64,000 bases of DNA from Hyposmocoma kahamanoa (lineage: Eukaryota; Arthropoda; Insecta; Lepidoptera; Cosmopterigidae). Below, piece by piece: positions 32,111 through 44,500 of the stretch. The DNA lies in contig NW_020653770.1 in the NCBI RefSeq assembly GCF_003589595.1, positions 4,234,528 through 4,298,527 of the forward strand. The letters are read 5' to 3'. Numbering within the stretch: position 1 is the stretch's first letter; every line of letters starts with the position of its first letter. Below the pieces are notes generated by a model, which was not told the origin of the DNA, searched no databases, and was given only the letters and a program-made list of their open reading frames with translations. The position numbers and the translations under genes are program-made.

Positions 32111-32245
32111 TAAGCAAATGCTTAGTTGGTATAGCGTCTGGCACGGTATGCAAGAAGACGTCGGTTNNNNNNNNNNCGGTTCGAATCCGACCGGATCGAA
32201 GGAATTTTTTCTGAGTGTTCGATCTTTGTATTAATAATTATAACA
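32111..32245 (+). mobile_element. S1 tRNA-like SINE with 12-bp target duplication; contains an assembly gap
   Basis: Flanked by AGCTTTAAACTG (32099-32110 and 32246-32257). The head is missing. It ends at AATAATTATAACA, the same 3' boundary as the right arms at 10934 and 33954. Ten Ns (32167-32176) lie between box A and box B. Confidence 0.85.
32167..32176. other. Assembly gap (10 N) inside an S1 SINE
   Basis: The left flank ends GACGTCGGTT and the right flank begins CGGTTCGAATCC, so five bases (CGGTT) are repeated across the gap and the true sequence could be contiguous. Confidence 0.95.
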
Positions 32246-32307
32246 AGCTTTAAACTGACTTTTCAGTATAGTAAAACCATTTTCTTTATAATTTTTTTTT
32301 TATAATG

Positions 32308-32366
32308 CTGTGTGCATTATAGCCCCGCACTAGGAAAATCCAAATTACACTGAAACTCACGTCACG
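32308..32366 (-). mobile_element. S2 SINE fragment (minus)
   Basis: ATTATAGCCCCGCACTAGGA and AATTACACTGAAACTCACG match the 3' body of S2. Confidence 0.55.
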
Positions 32367-32369
32367 TGT

Positions 32370-32575
32370 CTCCATAACAGTGCAGTGCCATACACTGCAC
32401 CGTGCTTTAAAGCGCAAAGGTTTGGAGGGCACTGCCACTGCGCCCGTCACCTTCAAACGTAAGTTGATAAGACCCACGTGCCTGTAATTTCACCAGCAAC
32501 TTACCCTTCAAAACCGTAACGCAGTAATGTGATCATTACTGCTTGGCGGCAGAAATAGGTAAGGTACTTCCGTTA
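32370..32575 (+). repeat. R4 repeat, 5' end replaced
   Basis: CCATAACAGTGCAGTGCCAT to GGCGGCAGAAATAGGTAAGG. Confidence 0.65.
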
Positions 32576-32619
32576 CTACTAAGCCGTTAGCTAGCCTTTA
32601 TTAATTATATTAAAAAACT

Positions 32620-33000
32620 AAAATGTCTAATTCAGATAATTTTAATGACCTAAAATCATTATCTGACTAGAGTACTTCGGATTCAGATGAAGAACGCAAT
32701 CTTAGCAGGAATTATTAGAAAATTAGGGTTGACCATGAATTCCAACTAAGATTTCGAAAATCAATGCAACGGTTATTAGTTGAAATACATCCGTTTCTTT
32801 CATACCAACAAACGAGGGTTAACTTTTTCAATAGGTCTTAAATATTCGTGAACCAAAAAACATCATCCTGTATATGGAGTTTGATCTAAACGGGACATCA
32901 AAGGAGAGCTATCTAACAGCATTAGCAATTGCCGTTTGACCTTTGCAATCTTGCGAGGAAATCAAACCTGTTACACCCTCTAGCCTTTTCCCGTTATATC
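32620..33000 (+). pseudogene. Possible PIF/Harbinger-like transposase relic
   Basis: The plus strand reads M-S-N-S-D-N-F-N-D-L-K-S-L, a stop, S-D-E-E-R-N-L-S, then HEFQLRFRKSMQRLLVEIHP. The acidic start followed by F..RFR.S......L...I resembles the N-terminus of Harbinger transposases. No catalytic motif is visible. Tentative. Confidence 0.3.
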
Positions 33001-33149
33001 TAGGACGTCTAGAGGGACCTAAAGTACCATAGCGTAGTCAAGTGCTTATTGTTAGTGATCTTCCATTATGTTAGAAACTTATCACTCAGCTCTGCAGTGC
33101 ACGCCAGCTTAGTTCATAACTAATTACTGCCACATAATTTCCTCTTTCA

Positions 33150-33413
33150 ATACCAAGTGACGGAATGAACAACTTGTGCGCAAAACCGTGTTTAACCAAC
33201 TTAACACGCTTGTCCACAGCAGCTGCAGTGCCACTCACAAGTCGCAAAGATGTAAAGGGCACTGCCGTGCGCCCGTCACCCTAAACATAAGTTGATAAGT
33301 CCCACGTATCAGTAATTTCATCAGCACCCAAGCCCTTAAAACCGGAATGAGTATTGCTCACATGATTGCTTGACCGCAGAATTAGGTAAGGTAGTACCTT
33401 CCTGGACGAAGCT
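33150..33413 (+). repeat. R4 repeat, diverged
   Basis: TACCAAGTGACGGAATGAAC to GGTAGTACCTTCCTGGACGA; lies just left of the LINE/SINE palindrome. Confidence 0.65.
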
Positions 33414-33467
33414 CCATGGTCTCGAATAACTTTCTAGATAGATCTCAGATCTTTCTTTCTTTCTTTA

Positions 33468-34210
33468 TGAAGACGACTGTCAAGAATAACCAGTTTATTT
33501 TTAATTAAATTTTTATTGAATTAATATTCAATTATTTTTTGTGAAATTACTCCACTAGTTTGTTATAATTATTAATACAAGGATCGAACACTCAGAAAAA
33601 ACACTCAGAAAAAATTCCTTCGATCCGGTCGGATTTGAACCGACGTCTTCTTGCATACCGTGTCAGACGCTATACTAACTAAGCCACGGAACGAACCAAC
33701 GGACCTCACGAATTTTTCAATGTGCTTGCGTCGTGTCTTTGTACTTGGTCTTTCAACGACTTTTTAGTCGTAGCGCCATCTATGAGAAATCTATTACAGA
33801 TTTATCAGTATCACCCATCATATCGTTCCGTGGCTTAGTTGGTATAGCGTCTGGCACGGTATGCAAGAAGACGTCGGTTCGAATCCGACCGGATCGAAGG
33901 AATTTTTTCTGAGTGTTTTTTCTGAGTGTTCGATCTTTGTATTAATAATTATAACAGTTTATTTTTGTTTCTCTTAACTTTACTATGTCAAGAACTAAGA
34001 GAAATAAGGAGCTCTACTGTCTAGAATAACTTTCTAGACAGTAGAGCCCCTTATTTCTCTTATATGGCTCTTAATTCTTGACGTAGTTAAATTAAGAGAA
34101 ACAAAAATAAACTCGTTATTCTTGACAGTCGTCTTTATAAAGTCATTCACCGATGTCAATGTATAATACTTCAAAAATAAGATTCCGGTTGCTGATTTAT
34201 ATTCAACATT
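33468..34210. repeat. Inverted (palindromic) duplication of a LINE 3' fragment, split by an S1 dimer
   Basis: AAGACGACTGTCAAGAATAA (33473 on) plus 33955-34035 is mirrored by 34036-34130 (..TTATTCTTGACAGTCGTCTT). The axis is within CTAGAATAACTTTCTAG near 34030. On the plus strand 34099-34150 reads NKNKLVILDSRLYKV, the C-terminal motif of the LINE at 44501 (NKNKLVFLDSRLHKV); the other arm is its antisense. The S1 dimer at 33503-33954 interrupts the left arm. Confidence 0.7.
33503..33954. mobile_element. S1 tRNA-like SINE, head-to-head dimer with one 12-bp target duplication
   Basis: CAGTTTATTTTT occurs at 33491-33502 and 33955-33966. The left arm (minus, 33503-33806) is full length. After about 15 bp, the right arm (plus) runs from TCGTTCCGTGGCTTAGTTGG to AATAATTATAA. 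Both arms carry the same private doubling of TTTTTTCTGAGTGT, so they come from one source molecule. It sits in a LINE-derived palindrome. Confidence 0.88.
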
Positions 34211-34880
34211 AACGTATCATGTAACAAAAACTTTATACAAAAAAATAATTATACAGGTTCTGCACTTGAATGATGCATTTCGATCTGTCAGGTGCATTAA
34301 TCTAACTTATGCCATGCTACGTCAGTTTGGAAAACTATTTCGAGTATGAACAAGAACATTTGATATCAAGAGTGAAAATGTAATTTTATTTATGTTAAAA
34401 AGACTAGTAATTGTTATATGAAAATACTGATAAATATAACAGTATTACGAAAAATAAAAATAGACACTCGTCTTCATAGAGTCACTTAAGGGGCAGTCCC
34501 AAATCTTTCTACATAAATTTTGTTTATAGTTCCTTCCTATTAACTTACTAACTTAGTTATGCGGTAAGGGCTCTATGACCTGTACGAGCAAACCCGCACA
34601 GTGACCATCTAAGTCAGGTCCTAACCCCGGGTCAGCCCGTTTGCACCGACTTTATCCGGGATTTGAGCCGCCCCGGGTGCACGTACAGCACCCTCCCTAT
34701 TACCCGATAGATATTCAAAATTTGCTATTTACTGTGTTTGTAACCACAGTAAAACGAAAAATTTAGGCTAAAGGTAAAGTTCTGCGTATTTGGAAATCGA
34801 CAGCAGTGATCCGTTTAGGTTGTGGCCGAGGGTTTCATGTAATCAAATGAAAAACTCGGTCCACATCACTTATTGTATAA

Positions 34881-35282
34881 TCTCAGTATAGAGTACTAAA
34901 AAAAACCGATCTCAAAAGCACGTGGAATTACGTCTATTTGCTAAGTTTTCTGAAATATCCTTAAATTCGCCACTATACAGGACTTGACACTGGAGATAAT
35001 AAAAATCGGTTCTCATTACTCAAAGAATATTTAGAGAAAAACGCCTTGAATTGGAGAAATAGCAAAATCAATAAATCAATTAAGAAAATTTAGGCGCTAT
35101 TTATAAAAATAAATCTTCATGCTTGAACAGCCACCCTTAGAGGTGGATGATTTCCTTCAAAATGAAATGGGACCACTATGGAAGTATTCCCTTTCCAACA
35201 AAAAAAGAATCATGATGATGTTCACAAATACCGGAGTTATCGCGAATTGAGAACCTCCTCCTTTTTTGAAGTCGGTTAAAAA
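34881..35282 (-). repeat. AACCGAC-family repeat, near full copy
   Basis: TCTCAGTATAGAGTACTAAA to TTTTTTGAAGTCGGTTAAAA; very like 62490-62940, including TACAGGACTTGACACTGGAG. Confidence 0.75.
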
Positions 35283-35444
35283 TAGGAATAGAAAGAAAGG
35301 TAAAGTAAAGGTATAAAGGCTGTAACAAAACAAAACAACGATATAAACACAGGTACAATCATATAAAAACACTCCCTACTTATATTACATACAGGTTAAC
35401 GGTTAGACACGGTAAAGAGGAACAAAAGGCCTGTATTTGTACAA

Positions 35445-35660
35445 ATATTATACTTTACAAGCAGTCAGGTTACATGATTTTCTACGGTATAACTGGTTTT
35501 AATTATACATACGAAGTCGAGCACGAGTGCTCGCTTCGGAAATTTCGTAGAGAGTGGCGAGGGAACAAAGAAAGGTAAGAGTGACAAAGAAAAACAATTA
35601 AAGAATCTCAAAGCAGGTGGCCACGAACCACAGAAAAGGGGGATGACGATGAAAGTCGCA
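35445..35660 (+). repeat. Dispersed repeat shared with 18008-18145
   Basis: TATTATACTTTACAAGCAGT to GGGGATGACGATGAAAGTCG. Contains an additional ~80 bp (GAGAGTGGCGAGGGAACAAA..) not present at 18008. Confidence 0.5.
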
Positions 35661-35769
35661 TAGTGCAAGGTCTTGCAGGCTGTCTCGATCTTATGATATT
35701 TGAAATAAATATTGTAAATGACAAATGTTTGCAAATGTCTATTTGTTGAGAGCAATCCGTATTTATTTT

Positions 35770-38180
35770 TACTAATTCGTCTCAGAGGAATTTGCCTTAC
35801 GAATAAGTAATAGAGTATAATTTATGAGACAATTTGAAGTGTAATTTGCCTATGAAATCTGCCGTCTGCTAATTAAAATGTGGCTAAGTGACAAAATATT
35901 TTTTAAGATGTCATAAAAAACCATAACCCAGTTTTAGAACATTTTTAAGTTTAGTCATTTCAGCTATGCATCGTTAGCGCAAGTTCCGATAAGTCGAACG
36001 TGTTAACTAATTTTAACTATTCTTAAAAGATAATTTTGTGCTCCACCTTTTGCTATTTAAAACGGATATTTAACCATTTGTCACTTACATCAGCCACGTT
36101 TTAGTTAGTGGACGGTTGAAATAATAGTACATTTTTTATCCAGGGACTAAAACAAGTCAATATACAGCCGAGGTGGTTAGACACTCGAGCTTTAACAAGT
36201 CTGTTCGTTCGAGGGTTTATATTGGCTTTTAGTCTCAAATAAAAACTTTGCTTTTCACTTCGGTTGCAAGAAAAAAAATTCAATAGTTTTCGCTTTACAA
36301 CAAAATTACGAATCAAAATTCTGAAGTTTTCGCGGTATTTTTTTTCCAACCAGACACAATACAACAAACGCACTAACGGCGGGAAATAATATGGCGCCAA
36401 GTCTATGCGGAAAAGGCACGGAACTAAAACCAAGCATACTACTGCCTGTTTGAATTTGTTCACTCGAAGTAAATAAAAAAATTAGGTACTTTTTACTCCC
36501 TTGGTATTGTGCACTTTACTCCCGCTACGTAAGGCTGTATTGACGAACTTTTAGAGCATGAGAAGTGAAAAGATTGTTTGAGTTTGCATCAACAATGGCG
36601 CCACGCTTATCTTTGTGTTTTCTCAAAAGTTGAACTGTGAAGGTAAACCCGTCAAAGTGTCAATAGGGCCAACCTTGAAAAATTTAAGTGAACGCATGCG
36701 TCACTTTGTAGTTATAAATAGAGTTTGTATACAAATTTGACATTCAACGTAGTTGTTGTAATGCCTTAATTTGAATAAAGCATGTGATGTTAGGAGATCA
36801 AGGAATGTTCGATAGCACTTTGATGTTGGCTGGTTCGTTCTCGAAAAAAGAAAATAAATAATTCCTGAGTCCAGTCAATTTGACCATTACCTCGTCGAAA
36901 AAAAGAGATTTTTTTAATAAGAAAAAATAAAGCGTATTCTATTTTCATCCTTAGACTATGGAAAAAGGACATGTTATATTGACATATATAAGTCAGACGT
37001 TGTACATATGTATATGATGCATATAGACGGTGAAACATAAACATTTTATTGTCTTTGTTTAACTACTGCGTGCCGCCGTAAGCCAAATGAGATAGCACTA
37101 CATTGATTTATATAAAACACGGGAATCGAAAATACGTAACGTCATCTTAAATGCCCACTGTCCTCATTTTACCTTTTTTGGAGTACCCTTTGACATCCGT
37201 ATCGGTTGTCAAAGGGAAGTACATCAAATGTCAAAACCAATGTTTGGCCAAATGTTTTAGTGAATTATTCGCATGAATAGTAATAAAATGGACAAAAATA
37301 TTGACAGTGAGAACAATTAAGTATTGATAAAAATGCATTGCTGCAGCATTAAGAGGCGCGGCAGTAGAAAAAGCGGAAATCAACCGAATATTACTTTACA
37401 TCGGCATGTGTTATTTTTCATCTTCAATCATACAATAGCCGAAATATCTCATGTAATTAGACTCATTTAATTAGTTTATTCATAAATCTTTCCGAATTTT
37501 GCTTTGGTTACTTTAGATTGCCTGTTAGTTAATATATTTTGATGTTGATAACGATTATTTTGAGAGAGTGTTGTTCTTGTAAGCAGACATATTATCGATA
37601 TTCTGTTATTGAAACAATTCACCACGAGGTTTATATTATTATTTTTAAAGTTTACCCACAAATGAAAAAAGAAAGAACGAATGGTTGGAAATTATAGGAC
37701 TGCCGAACACAAACATTGGATCAAATACCATCTTCGTTTGTTCGCTCGTTCGCATTCAAATTTAAATAGAACTTTGAATGTAACTAGATTACATGATAAT
37801 GCAATTCCGTCGTTACATTTGTTGGTAAATAACTTTACATTTGATTTTGATTAAAATGGCTCATTACTTGCCTAGTAATAATAGCCTACTATTAATCATA
37901 CTTTGATTACAGTAAACTACACAAATTTGCAAACATAAAACACAGTGACAACAGTTTCAACATTCAAGCCATACATTTGCATGTCGATAGTGACTTATCT
38001 ATAATTATGGTACAACACTAAATCCGCCATTTGTGGTGGACATTTTTGGTTTAGGTAGGGACATTTATTCCGTAGATAAGGCAGCTCTTTTCCTTTATTT
38101 TTTTGCATCCTCTAAGCTTCCATCTCATCTGGTGGAAAGTGTCACATGTCACAAGTATCACAACAATCACGCCTATACTT
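35770..38180. other. Single-copy-looking stretch without a recognised gene
   Basis: The longest frame (36101-36463, minus, 120 codons) has no domain pattern, and its composition follows the AT-rich background. GGCGGGAAATAATATGGCGC and AACAATGGCGCCACGC are the only GC-richer words. It could hold regulatory sequence or a UTR, but nothing shows it. Confidence 0.45.
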
Positions 38181-38184
38181 TTTT

Positions 38185-38330
38185 AAGATACCAAGTGGAG
38201 GGACGTACAAGTCGCGCTTGGTGACGTCAGAGTGACACGCCTGTGCATAACAGTTGCAGTGCCACTCAGAGCTTTAAATCGCAAATATCTGACAGGCACT
38301 GCTACTGTGACAAGTCTCATGTGCTTAGTT
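38185..38330 (+). repeat. R4 5' fragment
   Basis: AACAGTTGCAGTGCCACTCA and AGCTTTAAATCGCAAATATC. Confidence 0.6.
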
Positions 38331-38513
38331 TCACAGAAACCTATAATAACGCCTATTTACTCTCGCCTTGAAAAGGTACAAGTTACACCGTCTAGTCCCT
38401 TGATGATAGAAAGCTTATCATAAAAATTTAATATGGAGTCCTAAATAAAATTAAAGAACTCCATACAAAATAGTCATACCTACATAACCGATTATGATGA
38501 TAAGAAAGGCATA

Positions 38514-38745
38514 TTATGTATTTATTTGAAAGGTTATAAATAGGAATTTCCTCCAGTGTCGTACGTTGGGCATCATGCCTAGAAGGCTGGCATGCACACC
38601 TAAATAATGCCTATTCACTCTCGCCTTAAAAAGGTACAAGTTATAGCGTTTGGGGAATAAGTCCGCAGGTAGGGAATTCCACTCCTTAAAGCTAAACTTA
38701 TTCTTTAGCGGAAGTAACTGCCAGCTGCTGTTTGAAAGCAATCGC
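38514..38745 (-). pseudogene. LINE C-terminal fragment (minus strand)
   Basis: Reads KEWNSLPADLFPKRYNLYLF and KARVNRHYLGVH, matching the LINE end at 58300-58440. The first half of the 75-codon frame is diverged. Only the end of the ORF remains. Confidence 0.75.
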
Positions 38746-39619
38746 GGGACACCAGCTTTACGAAGTTCTTGTTTACATATCTGTAGGGGTCAATACTACG
38801 ATGGTACTTATTGACGCCTAATAAGAAAATAGTTTATTAGTAATGATACAAGTTAGATAAGGCTGTGTATCTCAAAGTTGCTGTTATGTTGTTAAATGTC
38901 TAAATCGACTGAACGTTCGTTAAACAAACGGCCCCGGATAGTAGCGCGCAAAGTAAGCAAAACTAATATGTGCGGTTGTAAACTGTACGTTAACTGTTTT
39001 GTGTATTTGTTTATGCTTGGTACTTTGCAATTTAAATTTGTTAACAATTATTAATTACTATTATTAGTTATTAGTAATACAAATGTATATTTTGATTGTG
39101 TAATTCCAATTTATGATGGGTTATGGCAGAACAACAGGGCTATGCAAGGCAGCTTATTCCTCTGATGCTGAGTCATGGACCGTTCTGACAGACTTTTTGT
39201 TGCTTATTTATTTTACTTTTTACAATTGTTTGTAATTTACCTAATTTGCATGTGAAATAAATTCGTTTTATTTTGTTTATTATTTATCTGCGAAACCATT
39301 TACTGAAGTTATTTTTATTTTCAAACAGGTCAACCACACCACGCATTGTGACCATAATAAAAGCATTCACCTATTTGAAAGTTTCTAACACCATATTCAA
39401 ATTATTTGACATTGACTGTATGTTTTTATTATACAAAAACAAAAGTTTGAACAAGTGTTAAGCGTGTCAAATTACGAAGCATTGTTATGGTGTTATTAAA
39501 TATATAAGGTTCATTTTCAAGGTATAACTTGAACTGCTTAGTAAGCAACTTAAGTGTAACACGTGATAGGTGTTTGATTACATAACTGTCTGTCCAAGGT
39601 TCATTATCTTACAAAAGAT

Positions 39620-39745
39620 GCAGATATAGGCTGTGTTTTTTCATGCAATAGTTTTTTTGTAATTTTAAACAATTGTGGTCGCAATACTAAACCTTGAGGA
39701 ACCCCGAGTTTATCATTTCCAATCCCCGACGCAAAAAGAGGGGCG
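39620..39745 (-). pseudogene. LINE reverse transcriptase fragment
   Basis: The minus strand reads DKLGVPQGLVLRPQLFKI, which matches the conserved RT block (GVPQGSVLGPLLF). Flanking sequence is too decayed to assign a clade. Confidence 0.5.
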
Positions 39746-40255
39746 TTACATGTTTGAAACCTTTATGTGTGTATGTGTCTGTGTGTCTTAAAGCGGTTTT
39801 TGTTATTTGAAAGTTTCTTTAATCGGAATGGTTCTTGACTGTGTTTAGATGATCATTGTTCAGCTGTTTGAAGATTGTTAGCTATTTTTACGTTAGTGTA
39901 GGAATTTCAGTCACAAAATGAATATTTATTTTACTTCCACTTATCCAATCGACTTTTTTTATACTATGGAAATCCAATGACATTATAATATTATGGTAAC
40001 TGTGATCGAATGCTTCAAGCAGGACAGGATGGAGACTATTCAACTTCTCAACTGCACACAGTACAAAAAAAAAACGTGTCTGAGCTTATTGAATTGGTCT
40101 CAACGGGTAGTTCTGGTACAGATGATGACTTTTTGGAGTGCACAGATTCGTAAAATTTTAAGTGTTTTATTAATTTTCTTTTTTATTTTATTTACGTTGC
40201 TAATATCGCTCTTTCCCCAACTTCCATGCGTTAAATTTTTCTTGTATTAATGTTG

Positions 40256-40470
40256 CCTCTGTGGCCGAACGGTTACCATGTTGGTCTGTCACGCAGAGGG
40301 CCCGGGTTCGATTCCCGGATCGAGAGAAATATTTTTATTGCCTACATTTATTACTCTTGTGAGTTTGGGTGTAATTTGTGGTTGTCTATGAGTATGTTCA
40401 TGGCGATACAGGGTTTCCCTATTGCGGGGCTATGAGTGTGTGTAATGTATTTTCTTGTAATATATAATTC
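40256..40470 (+). mobile_element. S2 tRNA-like SINE with 15-bp target duplication
   Basis: Flanked by CTTGTATTAATGTTG (40241-40255 and 40471-40485). Carries GCCTCTGTGGCCGAACGGTT and box B GGGTTCGATTCCCGG. The duplication proves retroposition and fixes the ends of the family. Confidence 0.92.
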
Positions 40471-41799
40471 CTTGTATTAATGTTGTAGTCTTTGAAGTTC
40501 TTGTTGTAGATGTGTTTTTATAAAAAAAATTGAAACTTTTAGTTTATCACAAAATTGCATGCAATCAAGTGAACAACAGTAGAAATACTTTTTTTAACTA
40601 AATTCGTATGTTTTGAACTAGAACAATCACTTCTTAAAATTTGTTTGGTAGTCAAAGATACTTTATGTTTAAGGCCTTGAGTTCTATGAAGATAGCGCTA
40701 TTGTTATCAACGCGATGGTGTGTATCATCGTGTAGTGATTGTACCAGTACATTTGAGAAAGTAATTATTTATGAAGTTTTTTTCTTTAACTATTTATTTA
40801 ATGAACCCAAACACGATAATCCTACTGTAAGTAGTTGAGGAGTTGGATAGTCTGCAGCCTATCTTGATTGCAGCATAAAATCAAGATTACCCTATTATTG
40901 TAATGTCATTGAATTTCCATAGTATGACAAATATGAAAACGATCGAACAAGTAACATAAACATTCATTTTATGATTGAGATCCCTATACCAATTGGGAAA
41001 AAGGCTGAGGATCTATAAACTAAACAGCTATACAAATAGATGTTCATCAAACATAGCTAAGAACTAGCCCGTGTGTGTACGGCAACATACATGAATACAT
41101 CATGGAAATTTCTGGGGTCTGATGATTTTTGGGGTATACTTGTCCACTCTTGTGAATGCTAATCAAAACTTTAAATCATAAAGATCTGTCTTGTACTGCC
41201 ACTGAAATAGGTATGGCTTAAATTGAGCTTAATCACAGCACTGCTGTTGTGGTTTTTAGTGTTCATTGGTGTCTGTCATTGTTTTATTAGAATTTATTGT
41301 AACTTTGCAAGTTCGTCTGCTTCCGTATATTGAGCGCAAACATATTCGATGATGCAATAACCGACTAAGAAGTTTTTGTCTCAAGAGTCTCATTTTTTGC
41401 ATATTCCAAAGTACGTGTTATCTATCAACTGACTGTTATCAAAAACTGGTAGGCTTTTTTAGCAATCCTTTTCTCTTAACAACCTGGGTTTGCCACTTGC
41501 AAACTGCAAATTTGTACATTATGTAAATGACATAAGGCTCTCGTGCAATTTTTTGGGAAGAATTTTATCAACTTCGTGGTACAAGGAAATTGTACTGGAA
41601 AAACCCAATGAGGTTGTGTTTCTTCGTCATTCTGAAGGTATAATTGCATTATGTAGGTCTACTTTCGTTAACGTAATTAGAAAGTTGGATATATTTTGTA
41701 GTCTGTCAAGAGTCCGTAACGTCGGTTTGCTTTGATTCGTGCCATGGTTACGGCTGACGAAAGGAACACTTTTCATTTCCAATATTGCGGTAATTATGA

Positions 41800-42080
41800 T
41801 TATCAAGTGGGACGAACAAATCGTGCGTCTGGTGATAAGCGACACACCTGTTCATAACGGTTGTAGTGTCACTCAGAGCTTTAAATCTAAGCCTACTACC
41901 ACTGCACTTGTCAAAACTCACTTGTGTAAGACATAAAGGGAATGAAACTATTTTTCCGACGACGATTTCCTATGTGTAACAATCGCGAAAACCTAAAAAC
42001 TAGACATAAAGTTGACAAGTTCCATATGTCTGTAGTTTCAACAGTACCACTCACATTATTACTTGGCGGCAGACATAGGT
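41800..42080 (+). repeat. R4 repeat interrupted by another repeat piece
   Basis: 41800-41930 and 42003-42080 are R4. 41937-42002 (AATGAAACTATTTTTCCGAC..) also occurs near 24600 and 50640 and is possibly Penelope-derived. Confidence 0.55.
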
Positions 42081-42089
42081 ATCACCATA

Positions 42090-43370
42090 CCAGCAGTATT
42101 TCCCTCAACCAACACTGTTATAAGTCGATGCTTAATTTTAAAAGACAGTTTAGACCATGATGGCAGGAAGTTGGTCATGTATGTATTTATCTAGCGAACG
42201 CGTAGGTAGAAGTTTAGTCTGATGATTGTGCTGTATAAATATTTTGATCAATCATCGAGCATTCCGCAATTCGGTGGGCAAGAATTCTATAAGTAAACAA
42301 ATAAAAGAAACCTATGAAAAAATGTGACTCGGGCATAATATAATGTGAATCTTCGGTCGTATTAATAAAACCATCTCAAGAACGTAATCGATATGATGAT
42401 TCAGACTTCCTAGATCTTCATCCCACCTTTTTATCATCCTCTATTCTGGTCCCCTGCCTGTACTTTTAAATTTTGAATCATTAGTCTGTCGTCACTCCCA
42501 TCAAAATTCTTGAAACGAGAGAACGTCAGCCCTCGTCTGTTCGAAATATCTACATTAAGCCTGCAGACTTTTCGCAAATTAACAAAGACAAACCTCGCAA
42601 GAGCGTTAACACTTTTAATTTATATACCAACTGTAGCGTTGATGTATGAGCTTGATCTAAATTGGTTCTGGTCTGGGTCAAAATCAGAGTCAGGCAATCT
42701 TTATTTAATAGGTAAGCAAATTACACTTGAAATCGTCATACTGTTTAAATTCAATTCCTCATTCATAAGGTAAATTCCCCCTGAGAAGAATGAATAACCG
42801 CTCACGCGATACATGCAGCCGTAGACGCATACCATACCTAGAGGTGCCGGTGATGATTTTATACCGATTTATCGGATATCGAAGTTATAACAGGTAAAAG
42901 AACTAATATTAATTGCTATTTCGGTAACTACTCTAGCAAACCATAAAGTTTTTAATGCCTGGGTCTGTCATTAAAAAAAATAAAGAACTTCAAAAATACG
43001 TCACGACAATCGTGTGTGTTATTGTTTGGGCTGGTGATTTCGGTGTTTATTTATTGAAAACATACCGTAAGTAGCGTTTTTTAAGTTTACCCTGAATATA
43101 AATGTTTATAAACTATACTTTAAGGAGTAATTTCATGGTAAACGTTAGAACCACTCAAACGGAATATTATCATATTTACCAAAGTACACCAAAAATTTCA
43201 TTAGTGCTTTTTAAGTGCAGGATTTGCGGTGTATTACTGCATTTTATTTGAGATGTTTTTGTTGTAGTACGGAGGGTATTTATTTAGCAATGCAGAATAA
43301 TAATTTTTATTTATAAAAACTTGTATTTCAACTGTATCTTGAGTGTGTGCGTACTATAGTTTTGAACCTC
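42090..43370. other. AT-rich stretch, nothing recognised
   Basis: Short frames only, no family match. 42510-42773 has no domain pattern. Confidence 0.45.
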
Positions 43371-43377
43371 ATGAATG

Positions 43378-43435
43378 GAAAATTTTAAATATCAACCGGA
43401 ATCTTATTAAAGAAGCGTACATTGCCCCTTAAGGC
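43378..43435 (-). pseudogene. 3' fragment of the same LINE as 44501
   Basis: TCAACCGGAATCTTATTAAA and GAAGCGTACATTGCCCCTTA align to the end of the LINE frame at 44501-44580 on the minus strand. Confidence 0.55.
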
Positions 43436-43899
43436 GACATATTTGGACACGAGTCTGGATTTTAGCAGAGGGAGAGGGCGTCCCGCTATCCGCGCGCTTA
43501 TAAGTTACCGATGCAACAAGTAAACACGTGTCGAGTATCGGAGTTCTCAATTTTTACAATGTTTGAGCCCAGAGGAGTCTAGTACTACAAAGTATTATCT
43601 TGTCTTTTCTTCTTGACGTTACGGCGTACTTAATGTTTTAGGCGAAGGGCGAATGGTCCTAGTTGAGCTCCCACCTTGCTTATTCCGAGTTATGCAGTGT
43701 GTGATCGGGTCTGACACCTTGGATAGAGTTTACACAGTGTATGATCGGAACTCTGCCGTGCTAAGCAAGAAGGTGGCTTTACACTTAAGCTTATACGGCT
43801 GTGTTCGGTCGGATGTGAGACCTCGTGGAGGGTTTCCACATTATGTCATCGTGACAGCGTACTGAGTGTTTGCTGGAGGTGACTGGGATGTCGACTGTC

Positions 43900-43939
43900 A
43901 GGTCAAGCAACATAGAGCATACTCTATGTTGCTTGACCT
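43900..43939. repeat. Perfect 18-bp hairpin, 4-nt loop
   Basis: AGGTCAAGCAACATAGAG (43900-43917), loop CATA, exact complement 43922-43939. It lies in a GC-richer block (43440-44050) that has another inverted pair, CCACCTTGCTTA / TAAGCAAGAAGGTGG (about 43672 and 43763), and a direct repeat AGTGTRTGATCGG. The block is otherwise unassigned. Confidence 0.75.
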
Positions 43940-44500
43940 TTTATACCATGTGTGGACTTGGGTTTGGTGCTTTGGCGACACTCGCTCATGGTGTGGCGTG
44001 GAATCTCAGCGGGTGTCCAACGTAGAGATGTACGACTTTTTGCTTTGAATAGATTTTTCGTATCGGAATGGATCATGTCTCTGTATCGATCCACAGATCT
44101 GATCGTATGTTCTTGAATCGATCTTGTAAAAATCATATCCAAATAAATTTCGATAAACAGCCTGTTTGGCGTCAGTCGGTTACGACTTTCATTTAGAGTG
44201 TAATTAGTCATTAAAAAAGACGTTCCGATGGCACAGAAATAGCGACAATCGCCAAATACTTAAAACTTATTGTACCTACTTATTGTTGCAAAAACTACTT
44301 TTTTTGCAGACCAATATAAAATAGGATTAGCCTAACATTCAATAGGGGATCAGAAAGAGACTGTTTTGTTTAAATTATGAATACAATCTAGACGATTTGA
44401 TTCGTCTTAATATTGAGTCGATTTACTCAAAAATGGCGTTGAAATAAATCGATACAAAAATCGTTAAATCGTATACATTAGAATCGATCTTCATAATTGG

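Noticed and set aside
36101..36463. 120-codon minus-strand open frame
   Set aside because: No domain pattern, AT-driven composition, no start context or splice support; likely chance.
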